From: Spirochaetales bacterium
GTDB lineage: Bacteria; Spirochaetota; Spirochaetia; SZUA-6
Direction of reading: 5' to 3'
DNA: 9,780 nt
Assembly: GCA_003233545.1 (NCBI GenBank)
Contig: QILZ01000372.1
Span: 1-9,780, forward strand
This document shows positions 1-6,962 of this stretch, one piece after another (the first letter of the stretch is position 1; each line of letters begins with the position of its first letter). The position numbers were made by a program, and so were the translations under genes. The notes under the pieces were generated by a model. That model was not told the DNA's origin and ran no database searches. It saw only the letters and a list, made by a program, of their open reading frames with translations.

Positions 1-1
1 T

Positions 2-2611
2 ATTAAAACCGATACGGGATTTATTCAGGCATTCCCCTGGATTCTGAAGATTCTATCCGCCGTGGAAAGCTTATTAACGGAGAGTAAAGATATCGCCCCC
101 TCTTTAGGGCAGTATAAGGAATTTGTTGCACTTGGAAATTATAACAAGGATTACCAGACATTAATCAGGATACTGCCTGAAATCACGGATAAATTTCTTA
201 AGACGCTTAACTCTAAGAAGCAATATACACGAGGTACGGCATACAGGCTCGTTGCAGCCCTGGCGGTGAGTGGTAAAATACCGCTCGATGATAATTCCTA
301 CTATTTTCTCGGATTTCACTCTCTTAACTACTGTGAAAAAACCCTTTTCAAGGATATTTTTAAAAGATTTAAAGCTGTCCTTTTACTGCATACCGATACG
401 GCAGCAATCTACCGGGAAACCACGCCATTCCACCTGCATAAACGGATACTCAAAGATTTAGACCTTTCGTTTCCTGTTCCCGGTTCGGATAACGAGATAT
501 GGAATAAATTTCTTAATAAGGTTGAAATACATGAATTAGCCGATACCGAAACGGAAATAGCCGAAGCAGCCGGGCTTTTTCTTAAGAATCTGAATAATAA
601 AAACACTGATGAACAAAAAAAAACCGCCCTGATTCTGCCCGATGCTTCCACCCTTATACCCTTGATCCACGGCATAGTTTCCAGAACAGAGAACATCCCG
701 TTTAATATCTCACTCCAATATCCGTTTAGAAGAACCGCTCTTTACCAGCTCATCGATAACATACTCATACTGGCAGAAAACAGAAAAGGTAGTTTCATTA
801 ACGCGCAGGATTATTTGAACATAGTAAGACATCCGTATATAAAACTTCTCGACACTACGGAGTCGGGACTGCTTAAAAATGCAATACATCTTATAGAAAA
901 CCATATCCTTAAAAACAATCTTATTAAAATCACGGCAGAAGAAATTAAAAACGGACTTAAAAAAGAAACAGAGTTATTACCCGGAAACGAACAGCAGGAA
1001 CTTTTCTTATTCATGGAAGACATACACGCAGCATTTATTCTTTCCGGCAGCCCGGGCTTTAAAGAGATAATCGATTTTCTCTTTAAGGCAATCGATAAAA
1101 TTTATCTCATCAGTAAAAAATACCTGTTTCTGAATGAATATCTTGTTTTCGCATTTGAAACTTTAGAGGAAATATACAGAACAGCCGGCAATATCAACCT
1201 CGAGTCCGAAACTGATATAAATTCAACAGCTGATTTTATACGCTACTACTTTTCTCAGCAAAAAGTCCCCTTTCAGGGTTCTCCCCTCGAGGGAATTCAG
1301 ATACTCGGTATGCTGGAAACAAGGGGACTGCAATTCGACGAGGTATTTATTTTCGATACGGTAGAAGGGATACTTCCGGAAAGCAGAAAATATGATCCTA
1401 TCCTTCCACATGATATTAAACGAATATTCGGGCTGAGGAATTACGTGGAATGGGAAAAATTATTCGCCCACAATTTCTTTTCTCTTCTCGCAGGTGCACA
1501 TTCGGTCCATCTCTTCTATCCGAAAGCAAAGGAGGGGAAAAGCATATCCAGAAGCAGGTATATAGAATACATACTGTATAAAATCGAAGAGGAGAGCGGA
1601 AAACCATACGATATCAAAACAATCAACACACCCTTTTCGATAGACCGGCCGGAGAACCGGCCCATTGAAAAGAATAAAGACATACTTGCCGTATGCGAAT
1701 CTCTTAAGTATTCACCATCTTCGATAGAAAAATACTTAAAATGCCCGATGATGTTTTATTACGATAAAATCTTAAATCTAAAAGAAAAGGAAGAATTAAA
1801 ACCGGAACTCGATGCTGCAACTCAGGGTCTTATTATTCATAACGTCTTAAAAGATACATTTCTGGCCCGGAACAAAGGCGGTTATTCCACTGATGAAATC
1901 ACCGGTCATTTTCTTATCGGCAGTATAAAGAAACATTTTAAAGAGAATGGATTTAATCCGGAAAGCGGAATCATGAAACTCAGGATCTGGGGGATAACGA
2001 GGCAGCTCGAAAGGTTTATCCCGGATGAATTTCTGCATATTGCAGAGAATGAAGTAACCGTTAAATATCTCGAGCATAACCTGGAATCATCTCTTAATGT
2101 GAAAGGCAGTAACTTTCGACTTCACGGAAGAGCAGACAGAGTGGACAGAATCGACAATACATACAGGATCATAGATTATAAAACAGGTTCATCTTTTTCC
2201 GTTTACCGTAAAGAACAGTACGTGGATAATTTTAAACACCTTCTTAATAATAGAACCGGGTCCGGAAGGAAAAATCCCGCCAATACGCAAGAACTGTACG
2301 ATTCTTTTTTATCGGCTTATCCGGCTCTGCAGATGTATCTCTACATAATCATGTTTTCCGAAACTGCCGGTCTGCCTGCCGATACGATCGACGGAGAATA
2401 CATATTCCTTCAGGAATTAAGGAAAGATAAACAAAGAGTACCGGTTTTTAAAGATTATGCGGAAGATAAAAGACGTAGTCTTATGGAGACCTTTGTAAGA
2501 GGGATAAAAACCGTTCTTACCGATATTATGTCGCAGGAATTACCTTTTTACACAGTTTCGGACAGAGATAAATGCGAATACTGCTCCTACACCACTCTAT
2601 GCAAAAAATGA
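2..2611 (+). CDS. RecB/AddB-like PD-(D/E)XK nuclease with Fe-S cysteines, 5' partial
   Basis: Probable recombination-repair nuclease of the AddB/RecB type, acting on DNA ends in the cytoplasm. The frame is open to the left edge with no stop, so the GTG at 62 is probably internal and 869 residues are visible. Numbering from that GTG, the C-terminal third holds a complete RecB-family nuclease: H593, D692 in GRADRVD, D705 and K707 in DYKTG, and a QxxxY motif (Q757, Y761). Four cysteines, C561 before the nuclease core and C838, C841 and C847 at the C-terminus (Cx2C-x5-C), match the iron-staple [4Fe-4S] pattern of AddB and Cas4. The middle resembles a UvrD-like helicase fold (ILGMLETRGLQFDEVFIFDT, then EGILP), but no Walker A is visible. 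It could lie upstream or be lost, as in AddB proteins with degenerate helicases. No AddA partner is present; it may lie upstream. The nuclease assignment is secure; the exact subfamily is less so. Confidence 0.85.
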   Translation: MKTDTGFIQAFPWILKILSAVESLLTESKDIAPSLGQYKEFVALGNYNKDYQTLIRILPEITDKFLKTLNSKKQYTRGTAYRLVAALAVSGKIPLDDNSYYFLGFHSLNYCEKTLFKDIFKRFKAVLLLHTDTAAIYRETTPFHLHKRILKDLDLSFPVPGSDNEIWNKFLNKVEIHELADTETEIAEAAGLFLKNLNNKNTDEQKKTALILPDASTLIPLIHGIVSRTENIPFNISLQYPFRRTALYQLIDNILILAENRKGSFINAQDYLNIVRHPYIKLLDTTESGLLKNAIHLIENHILKNNLIKITAEEIKNGLKKETELLPGNEQQELFLFMEDIHAAFILSGSPGFKEIIDFLFKAIDKIYLISKKYLFLNEYLVFAFETLEEIYRTAGNINLESETDINSTADFIRYYFSQQKVPFQGSPLEGIQILGMLETRGLQFDEVFIFDTVEGILPESRKYDPILPHDIKRIFGLRNYVEWEKLFAHNFFSLLAGAHSVHLFYPKAKEGKSISRSRYIEYILYKIEEESGKPYDIKTINTPFSIDRPENRPIEKNKDILAVCESLKYSPSSIEKYLKCPMMFYYDKILNLKEKEELKPELDAATQGLIIHNVLKDTFLARNKGGYSTDEITGHFLIGSIKKHFKENGFNPESGIMKLRIWGITRQLERFIPDEFLHIAENEVTVKYLEHNLESSLNVKGSNFRLHGRADRVDRIDNTYRIIDYKTGSSFSVYRKEQYVDNFKHLLNNRTGSGRKNPANTQELYDSFLSAYPALQMYLYIIMFSETAGLPADTIDGEYIFLQELRKDKQRVPVFKDYAEDKRRSLMETFVRGIKTVLTDIMSQELPFYTVSDRDKCEYCSYTTLCKK

Positions 2612-2624
2612 CAGAACATAATTG

Positions 2625-2653
2625 TTGATTTCTATCATGTTTTTATCTATTAT
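2625..2653 (+). promoter_or_regulatory. candidate sigma-70 promoter for the small MshEN-like gene
   Basis: TTGATT at 2625-2630 and TATTAT at 2648-2653 are separated by 17 bases, in the 48-base gap after the nuclease gene. The expected transcription start falls at about 2660, which is the A of the next ATG, so the mRNA could be leaderless. The gap is AT-rich, so a chance match is possible. Confidence 0.4.
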
Positions 2654-2659
2654 ATAGAT

Positions 2660-2851
2660 ATGGCAGGTAATACTCAGGAAAAAATAGGCGAGGGGTTAAT
2701 ACGTATAGGAGCAATCTCGAAAGAGCAGGTGGAAGAGATATTAAAACTACAGAAACAGGGTGATGACAGGCTCTTCGGGGAGGTTGCTATTGCCTTAGGC
2801 TATATCGATGACAAAGCCATAGAGAAGTACTTAGAATCAAAGGGGTTATAA
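2660..2851 (+). CDS. small MshEN-like protein of unknown function (63 aa)
   Basis: A 63-residue soluble protein, mostly helical by appearance. The layout IGEGLIRIGAISKEQVEEIL, then LQKQGDDRLFGEVAIALGYI, then a final helix, resembles the N-terminal domain of type II secretion / type IV pilus ATPases (GspE/PilB, MshEN-like). That domain binds c-di-GMP in some proteins. The residues needed for ligand binding cannot be confirmed by eye, and no ATPase domain follows, so this is a stand-alone domain of unknown role. ATG 2660 is the only plausible start: no other start codon lies in frame between it and the preceding stop. There is no Shine-Dalgarno. The stop is 7 bases before the DUF151 gene, so the two are probably cotranscribed. 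It could be an adaptor or nucleotide sensor, but that is speculation. Confidence 0.75.
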   Translation: MAGNTQEKIGEGLIRIGAISKEQVEEILKLQKQGDDRLFGEVAIALGYIDDKAIEKYLESKGL

Positions 2852-2858
2852 AAAGCAG

Positions 2859-3407
2859 ATGCTCGTACCTGCGGAAGTATGGACAGTTGCAAAAGCCGAA
2901 CAGGGAAATGCGGTTCTTATCCGGCCTGTAGGTTCCGATATGGCTGTTCCGATCTTTATAGGCCCTGCGGAAGCTCAATCCATACTTATAGGGCTCGGAA
3001 ACGTACAGATGCCCCGGCCTTTAACCCATGACCTGCTTATAACAGTTGCAAAAAAACTGCAGACCACAATAAACAGGATAGAGATAACCGAACTTAAAGA
3101 AGGAACATTTTACGGAAGGCTTGTTCTTCAAAGAGAAGATGATGAGATCAGTATCGATTCCAGACCATCCGACTGCATATCGATTGCCGTTCGGGTTAAA
3201 TGCCCCATATACATAGATGAAGGCGTCGTAGATGAAGCCGGTATTTCCGTTGATGTTGTTAATCAAAAGCCTATTTCGAGGAGTGTGCAAACCGAATCGG
3301 AATTATCAAACCTTAAGAATATGCTCGATATTGCCGTTGCGGAAGAAAACTACGAAGAAGCAGCGAGACTTCGTGATAAGATAAAAGAACTCGAGGAAAA
3401 AATTTAA
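2859..3407 (+). CDS. bifunctional nuclease family protein (DUF151) with C-terminal UVR motif
   Basis: 182 residues. Residues 1-135 form a DUF151/BFN domain, with RPLTHDL at 53-59 and IDSRPSDCISIAVR at 99-112, both hallmarks of the family. Residues 148-182 form a UvrB/UvrC (UVR) motif, an antiparallel helical hairpin containing EENYEEAARLRDKIKELEEK. Some plant and fungal members of the wider family have reported DNase and RNase activity; bacterial members are common but poorly characterised. The UVR motif suggests contact with a UVR-bearing partner such as UvrB, UvrC or a McsA-like protein. This is inferred from the motif only. It is cytoplasmic, with no signal peptide. ATG 2859 follows the stop of the small upstream gene by 7 bases. 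The nearest purine-rich Shine-Dalgarno-like stretch, AGGGG at 2841-2845, is 13 bases away, rather far, so coupling to the upstream gene may help initiation. The length is normal for DUF151-UVR proteins. Confidence 0.9.
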   Translation: MLVPAEVWTVAKAEQGNAVLIRPVGSDMAVPIFIGPAEAQSILIGLGNVQMPRPLTHDLLITVAKKLQTTINRIEITELKEGTFYGRLVLQREDDEISIDSRPSDCISIAVRVKCPIYIDEGVVDEAGISVDVVNQKPISRSVQTESELSNLKNMLDIAVAEENYEEAARLRDKIKELEEKI

Positions 3408-3408
3408 T

Positions 3409-3425
3409 ACCGAAATACGGTTTTT
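3409..3425 (+). terminator. weak intrinsic terminator after the DUF151 gene
   Basis: ACCG-AAATA-CGGT (3409-3421) forms a 4-bp stem with a 5-base loop and runs into TTTTT (3421-3425), starting two bases after the stop codon. The stem is short, so termination is probably partial. On the minus strand the same hairpin is followed a few bases later by a run of T, so it might work weakly in both directions. Confidence 0.4.
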
Positions 3426-3431
3426 AAGGGC

Positions 3432-3459
3432 TTGACACTTACGAAATTATTTGTATCTT
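3432..3459 (+). promoter_or_regulatory. promoter of the CAU tRNA gene
   Basis: A perfect -35 box, TTGACA (3432-3437), is followed after 16 bases by TATCTT (3454-3459), a 4/6 match to the -10 consensus. The predicted start at about 3466 gives a 5' leader of some 23 bases before the tRNA, a normal length for RNase P processing. A 6-bp inverted repeat, TTGTAT/ATACAA (3451-3456 and 3465-3470), overlaps the -10 box. Confidence 0.65.
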
Positions 3460-3488
3460 GTAACATACAATAATACAGTATCTTAAAA

Positions 3489-3562
3489 GGGCCCATAGCT
3501 CAGTTGGTTAGAGCGGCGGACTCATAATCCGTTGGTCCGGGGTTCAAGTCCCTGTGGGCCCA
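3489..3562 (+). tRNA. tRNA with CAU anticodon, probably tRNA-Ile2 (lysidine-modified), else elongator tRNA-Met
   Basis: A complete cloverleaf of 74 bases. The acceptor stem GGGCCCA (3489-3495) pairs fully with TGGGCCC (3555-3561), with discriminator A at 3562. The D arm is GCTC/GAGC (3498-3501 and 3511-3514). The anticodon arm is 3516-3532, with loop CTCATAA and anticodon CAT at 3523-3525. The T arm is 3538-3554, with loop TTCAAGT. CCA is not encoded. The C4-G69 and C5-G68 pairs match those used by TilS to recognise the minor isoleucine tRNA in E. coli, and the overall sequence recalls E. coli ileX. The tRNA would then read AUA codons after conversion of C34 to lysidine. Elongator methionine tRNA shares the same loop and remains the alternative. 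Initiator tRNA is unlikely because 1-72 is a normal G-C pair. Confidence 0.95.
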
Positions 3563-3569
3563 TTTTTTT
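3538..3569 (+). terminator. possible tRNA-embedded terminator (T arm/acceptor plus T7)
   Basis: A run of seven T (3563-3569) follows the discriminator base directly. The GC-rich T-arm hairpin and closed acceptor stem sit just upstream, so the tRNA fold itself may act as a leaky intrinsic terminator. This would leave only read-through transcripts to express the thioesterase gene. Confidence 0.35.
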
Positions 3570-3580
3570 AAATGTAACTT

Positions 3581-3979
3581 ATGGAAAAATTACCGGAAAA
3601 CGATCATTACTGTTACTGCTGCGGGGATAAAAACAAAAGGGGTCTGCACCTTAAGTTTACCTACCCTGAAGAGGGTTCCGCATTTACGGAAACAAGGATA
3701 CCCGGCTACTATACGGGCTGGAAAAATGTAGTACACGGCGGCTACCTTGCCATGCTTTTAGACGAGACAATGGCCCATGCATGCGTAAGCCTCGGCAAAT
3801 CCGCAGTTACTGCAGAGATAACGGTGCGTTATCACAAACCTGCTAAGGTAGGTGACATTATTCATGTACATGCAAAAGTAGATAAACAGAGATCGAAAAT
3901 TATAGATACATCCGCCCGGATTTTTAACAGCGATGATGTACTTATAGCAGAATCTAAAGCACGGTTTATGGCGCCCTGA
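3581..3979 (+). CDS. PaaI-family hotdog-fold acyl-CoA thioesterase
   Basis: A 132-residue single-domain hotdog thioesterase (4HBT/PaaI-like), the usual length. It is expected to hydrolyse an acyl-CoA or related thioester in the cytoplasm as a tetramer; the substrate cannot be read from sequence. The N-terminal CYCCGDKNKRGLHLKF (residues 11-26) matches the CxxCGxxNxxGL signature of this branch. HGGYLAMLLDE (52-62) carries the conserved HGG turn and the acidic residues D61 and E62 of the central helix, where catalysis occurs in the family. ATG 3581 lies 19 bases after the tRNA 3' end with no Shine-Dalgarno. An ATG nine bases upstream in the same frame is followed at once by TAA, so it cannot be the start. 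There is no obvious room for a separate promoter, so expression may depend on read-through from the tRNA promoter. The stop overlaps the end of the convergent ftsK gene. Confidence 0.85.
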   Translation: MEKLPENDHYCYCCGDKNKRGLHLKFTYPEEGSAFTETRIPGYYTGWKNVVHGGYLAMLLDETMAHACVSLGKSAVTAEITVRYHKPAKVGDIIHVHAKVDKQRSKIIDTSARIFNSDDVLIAESKARFMAP

Positions 3980-6128
3980 TAATCTCCCGCGGCTTGCTTC
4001 CGTTCTGCGGACCGACAATTCCCCTCCGTTCCATCTCCTCTACCAGCCGGGCAGCCCTGTTGTAACCTATTTTTAGTCTTCTCTGAAGAAAAGATGCGGA
4101 TGCTTTACCGGCAGTAAAAACTATTTCCAGGGCCCTTTCCATAAGAGGGTCTTCCTGCTCCGTAATGTACTGCTCCTCCTCTTCTTCTTCAAAAAATATT
4201 TCATCATCGATATAATCGGGTTTCCCGAGGCTTCTTAAATGTTCCGTAACCGCATCTACTTCATCCTCTGACAGGAACGCTCCCTGTATTCTTATGGGAA
4301 CAGGATCCCACGCAGCGGAAAACAGCATATCACCCTTGCCTAAAAGTTTTTCCGCACCGACAGAATCTATTATTATCCTCGAATCAAACTTACTTGCAAC
4401 CATAAAAGCTATCCTGGAAGGTATATTTGCCTTTATCAGCCCCGTAATTACATCTATCGACGGACGCTGTGTCGCAAGAACCAGGTGAAGTCCCACTGCA
4501 CGCGACATTGCAGCTAACCTTGCAAGTGTGGATTCGATTTCTTTTCCCGAAGTGGCCATAAGATCGGCAAACTCATCGACCACGATTACAAGGTAGGGGA
4601 GCTTTTCCGCTGCAAGCTTCTGTTCCTCTACCCTCCTGTTGTACGACCGTATATCCCTGACCCCGAGTGAATCGAGTAAGGTATACCTCCGCTCCATCTC
4701 ATCTATACAGTACTGAAGTGCCTGATATGCCCTTTTAGGGCTGGTAATTACCGGTGTTAACAGGTGAGGAATATCATTATAGAACTTTAATTCCACGATC
4801 TTCGGATCGATCAGCATAAGCCTGACTTTATGCGGAGGTTTCTGATACAGTATCGAATTGATAATGGAATTTACACATACTGATTTACCCGAACCTGTAG
4901 CTCCGGCTATTAGCAGATGAGGAGTCTGGACGAGATCTATTACCTGGGCTTCGCCCGCAATATCCTTTCCGAGCACTATCGGTATCTCATACTTGCTGTT
5001 CTTAAAGATAGGCAGTGTGATAAGTTCTTTAAAAGAGACTATATTACGTTTCCTGTTCGGTACTTCTATTCCAACAGCATGTTTTCCAGGTATAGGCGCA
5101 ACTATTCTTACACGCAAAGCGGCAAGACGCAGTGCAATATTATCGGCAAGATTCACAATTTTTGATATTTTAACTCCGTGTGCAGGTAATATTTCGAACA
5201 TTGTGATAACAGGGCCCTTTCGGATTCCCGTAACTTCTGCCTTGATCTTAAACTCTTCCAGGGTTTTCATAAGAATATCAGCGGAATTCCTGGTCTCCTC
5301 ATCTATTTCCCAGTACCGGCCGTCAGGGTAATCCTTTAGGATACCCTGCACGGGAATACTATACAAATCTATCGGAACTTTCTCTGTAAACGGAATATCC
5401 GCATCATCGGATTCTTCATTAATGCCGGTTTCGATTTCAGTTTCGACGGGAGTTTCAGGTTCGATTCCGGTACTGCCTATAGTCCCGGTTACGATTCCGG
5501 CTTCGACCAGGGCGGGAGCATCCGCAGACGGTACGGTTCTATCGGAAACAAGTACGCTGCCTGTACTGCTCTCTTCTTTCTCCCATTCCGTTTCGAATTC
5601 CCCGGAATCCGTATCCGCAGCTTTACGTTTATCGGAAAGGAGCAGCTTATCGCCATGAGAATATTTCCTTTCGTAAAGCAAAACAATGTATAGCCTGTAT
5701 ATAAGAACCAATTCTATAAGCAGGATGAGAATCAGAATAATAACCAAAGAACCCCTTCCTGCGGTTTTAGCCATATTTTCCGTTAATACCGAGGAGTATT
5801 TCCCGTTTACATCCAGGATTTTAAGGAGAATGCTTACCGTTAAAAAAGGCACAATCGAAGATGCAAGAACAATTAAAATATTCTTATCGTACTGCGGCGA
5901 TGCAAGGAAAAAAGCGCATAAAAAGAGAAAAACAGGAATAAAAAAACCTGCCCATAGAAAAGTGGAATACAGAAAAGCACCCGGTACGGAGAGAAAGGAA
6001 ACTATCTCTGCAACAGGTGTAGTTTCCACCCGCATAAACTGGAAAAGTATGGAAAAAAACAAAAAAATAGCCGTAAGTGTTAAAAACAGCACGAACATTT
6101 CCACAGCACCGGAGTTTTTTTTCTGCAA
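3966..6128 (-). CDS. ftsK: DNA translocase FtsK/SpoIIIE
   Basis: 720 residues, close to the size of compact SpoIIIE-type translocases. It pumps chromosomal DNA through the closing septum. Residues 10-152 contain about four hydrophobic membrane segments (roughly 10-32, 43-76, 84-106 and 127-152). Residues 155-250 are an acidic Thr/Glu-rich linker made of degenerate repeats. The motor follows: Walker A GATGSGKS at 409-416, Walker B VIVVDE ending at D518-E519, and ATQRPS at 552-557. A Glu-rich hinge at 647-652 leads to the gamma winged helix (about 660-720, ASFLQRRLKIGYNRAARLVE), which reads polarity sequences such as KOPS/SRS. The start is TTG at 6128. An in-frame TAG lies four codons upstream, and AGGGGG sits 5 bases before the TTG. 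Codons 3-5 contain a run of eight A. It is the last gene of the minus-strand cluster, 19 bases after uppP. Its 3' end overlaps the thioesterase gene by 14 bp. Confidence 0.97.
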   Translation of the reverse strand: MQKKNSGAVEMFVLFLTLTAIFLFFSILFQFMRVETTPVAEIVSFLSVPGAFLYSTFLWAGFFIPVFLFLCAFFLASPQYDKNILIVLASSIVPFLTVSILLKILDVNGKYSSVLTENMAKTAGRGSLVIILILILLIELVLIYRLYIVLLYERKYSHGDKLLLSDKRKAADTDSGEFETEWEKEESSTGSVLVSDRTVPSADAPALVEAGIVTGTIGSTGIEPETPVETEIETGINEESDDADIPFTEKVPIDLYSIPVQGILKDYPDGRYWEIDEETRNSADILMKTLEEFKIKAEVTGIRKGPVITMFEILPAHGVKISKIVNLADNIALRLAALRVRIVAPIPGKHAVGIEVPNRKRNIVSFKELITLPIFKNSKYEIPIVLGKDIAGEAQVIDLVQTPHLLIAGATGSGKSVCVNSIINSILYQKPPHKVRLMLIDPKIVELKFYNDIPHLLTPVITSPKRAYQALQYCIDEMERRYTLLDSLGVRDIRSYNRRVEEQKLAAEKLPYLVIVVDEFADLMATSGKEIESTLARLAAMSRAVGLHLVLATQRPSIDVITGLIKANIPSRIAFMVASKFDSRIIIDSVGAEKLLGKGDMLFSAAWDPVPIRIQGAFLSEDEVDAVTEHLRSLGKPDYIDDEIFFEEEEEEQYITEQEDPLMERALEIVFTAGKASASFLQRRLKIGYNRAARLVEEMERRGIVGPQNGSKPREIIRAP

Positions 6129-6133
6129 AGATT

Positions 6134-6139
6134 CCCCCT
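6134..6139 (-). promoter_or_regulatory. ribosome binding site of ftsK
   Basis: On the minus strand AGGGGG (6139 to 6134) is followed by 5 bases and then TTG at 6128. It fixes the non-ATG start of ftsK and lies in the 19-base gap after the uppP stop codon. Confidence 0.7.
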
Positions 6140-6147
6140 AATTAAGT

Positions 6148-6960
6148 TTATCGGAAAATAACCGCTTTCAGCAAAGTGGCAATACCGAGAGGAATCAAAT
6201 AGAAACTGAAAAAATACAATTTTCCGCTCTTTATTATTTTTAAAAGGATTATAAGTGATACCAGACCTACAAGAAATGTTGTTACAAATCCCGTAATCAT
6301 AACAGGCAGGGAGACAGTACTTAAGAGTACTTTTGCTTCTCCGGACTTAAGCAGAAAAGCCCCAAGTATAGCGGGAATTGCAATTAAGAATGAGAACTCT
6401 CCGGAATACTTTCTATCCACCTTCATGCCGAGGGAAGCTGTAATAGTAATACCGGAACGTGATATTCCGGGTAGAACACCTATGCCCTGAAACAAGCCGA
6501 TCACCATGGCATCCCAAACAGACATCTGCCTGTATCCTTTATCCCCTTTAAAAAACAGGGTAAGCAGAAGTATTATACCTGTAACTATAAAGAGTATCCC
6601 TATTATTGCAGGGTTGGTCGAAATCTTTGCTTCCAGTCCGGAAAATCCAAGCCCTACAATACCGGTAATTATCGTTGCAAAAATTATCAGAAAGAATAAC
6701 CAGAGATTCTCCCTGTCATCCTCACTCTTTTGTCCCTTTACCAGCCTCCACAACGATACAATTATTCCTGCAATTCTCTTCCGGAATACAAGAATCATAA
6801 CGAGCAATGTTGATATATGCAGTAAAATATCAAACAGAACGGGAACATCCTTTAATCCGAGAAGAAACTTTAGTACAGATAGATGGCCGGAACTCGATAC
6901 CGGGAGAAACTCCGTGACACCCTGGATAACACCTAATATAATTGAATCGATAAAACTCAT
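6148..6960 (-). CDS. uppP: undecaprenyl-diphosphatase UppP (BacA)
   Basis: 270-residue polytopic inner-membrane enzyme. It removes a phosphate from undecaprenyl diphosphate, regenerating the lipid carrier for peptidoglycan and other wall polymers; extra copies cause bacitracin resistance. The N-terminus carries QGVTEFLPVSSSGHL (Q13, E17, H26), and the second signature LPGISRSGITIT (P164, S167, R168, S169) is complete. These are the family's catalytic elements, and the rest is hydrophobic helices, as expected for the BacA fold. The start chosen is ATG 6960 because GGAGAGG ends 5 bases before it. The GTG at 6966 would overlap that site and lies too close. The ATG is 2 bases after the TGA of the transglycosylase gene, so translation is probably coupled. 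Pairing with wall-cleaving and wall-binding genes fits a role in peptidoglycan turnover. Confidence 0.96.
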   Translation of the reverse strand: MSFIDSIILGVIQGVTEFLPVSSSGHLSVLKFLLGLKDVPVLFDILLHISTLLVMILVFRKRIAGIIVSLWRLVKGQKSEDDRENLWLFFLIIFATIITGIVGLGFSGLEAKISTNPAIIGILFIVTGIILLLTLFFKGDKGYRQMSVWDAMVIGLFQGIGVLPGISRSGITITASLGMKVDRKYSGEFSFLIAIPAILGAFLLKSGEAKVLLSTVSLPVMITGFVTTFLVGLVSLIILLKIIKSGKLYFFSFYLIPLGIATLLKAVIFR

Positions 6961-6962
6961 GA

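Noticed and set aside
62..64. GTG as the start of the nuclease gene
   Set aside because: The frame is open to the left edge with no stop, the upstream codons give a plausible protein segment, and no ribosome binding site precedes the GTG. The gene is better read as 5' partial.
1647..1662. GGCCGG-AGAA-CCGGCC hairpin inside the nuclease gene
   Set aside because: It is a perfect 6-bp stem, but it encodes two Arg-Pro pairs in a conserved frame, has no T run, and sits mid-gene. Coding constraint explains it well enough.
3544..3572. TTCAAG ... TTTAAA as a promoter inside the tRNA for the thioesterase gene
   Set aside because: Both boxes match the consensus poorly and lie within conserved T-arm sequence and the T run. 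The match is no better than chance.
3572..3577. ATG-TAA minimal open frame before the thioesterase start
   Set aside because: It has no ribosome binding site and could arise by chance in AT-rich sequence. It is mentioned only because it rules out an upstream start.
5424..5510. Degenerate TTCGA/TTCCGG-rich repeats in the ftsK linker
   Set aside because: The repeats are imperfect, in frame, and encode the disordered Thr/Glu-rich linker that varies in all FtsK proteins, so no separate element is needed.
5686..6141. 151-codon open frame on the plus strand opposite the ftsK membrane region
   Set aside because: It is antisense to a conserved membrane domain, and its product is a Lys/Arg/Ile-rich mix with no recognisable motif, as expected for a shadow frame.
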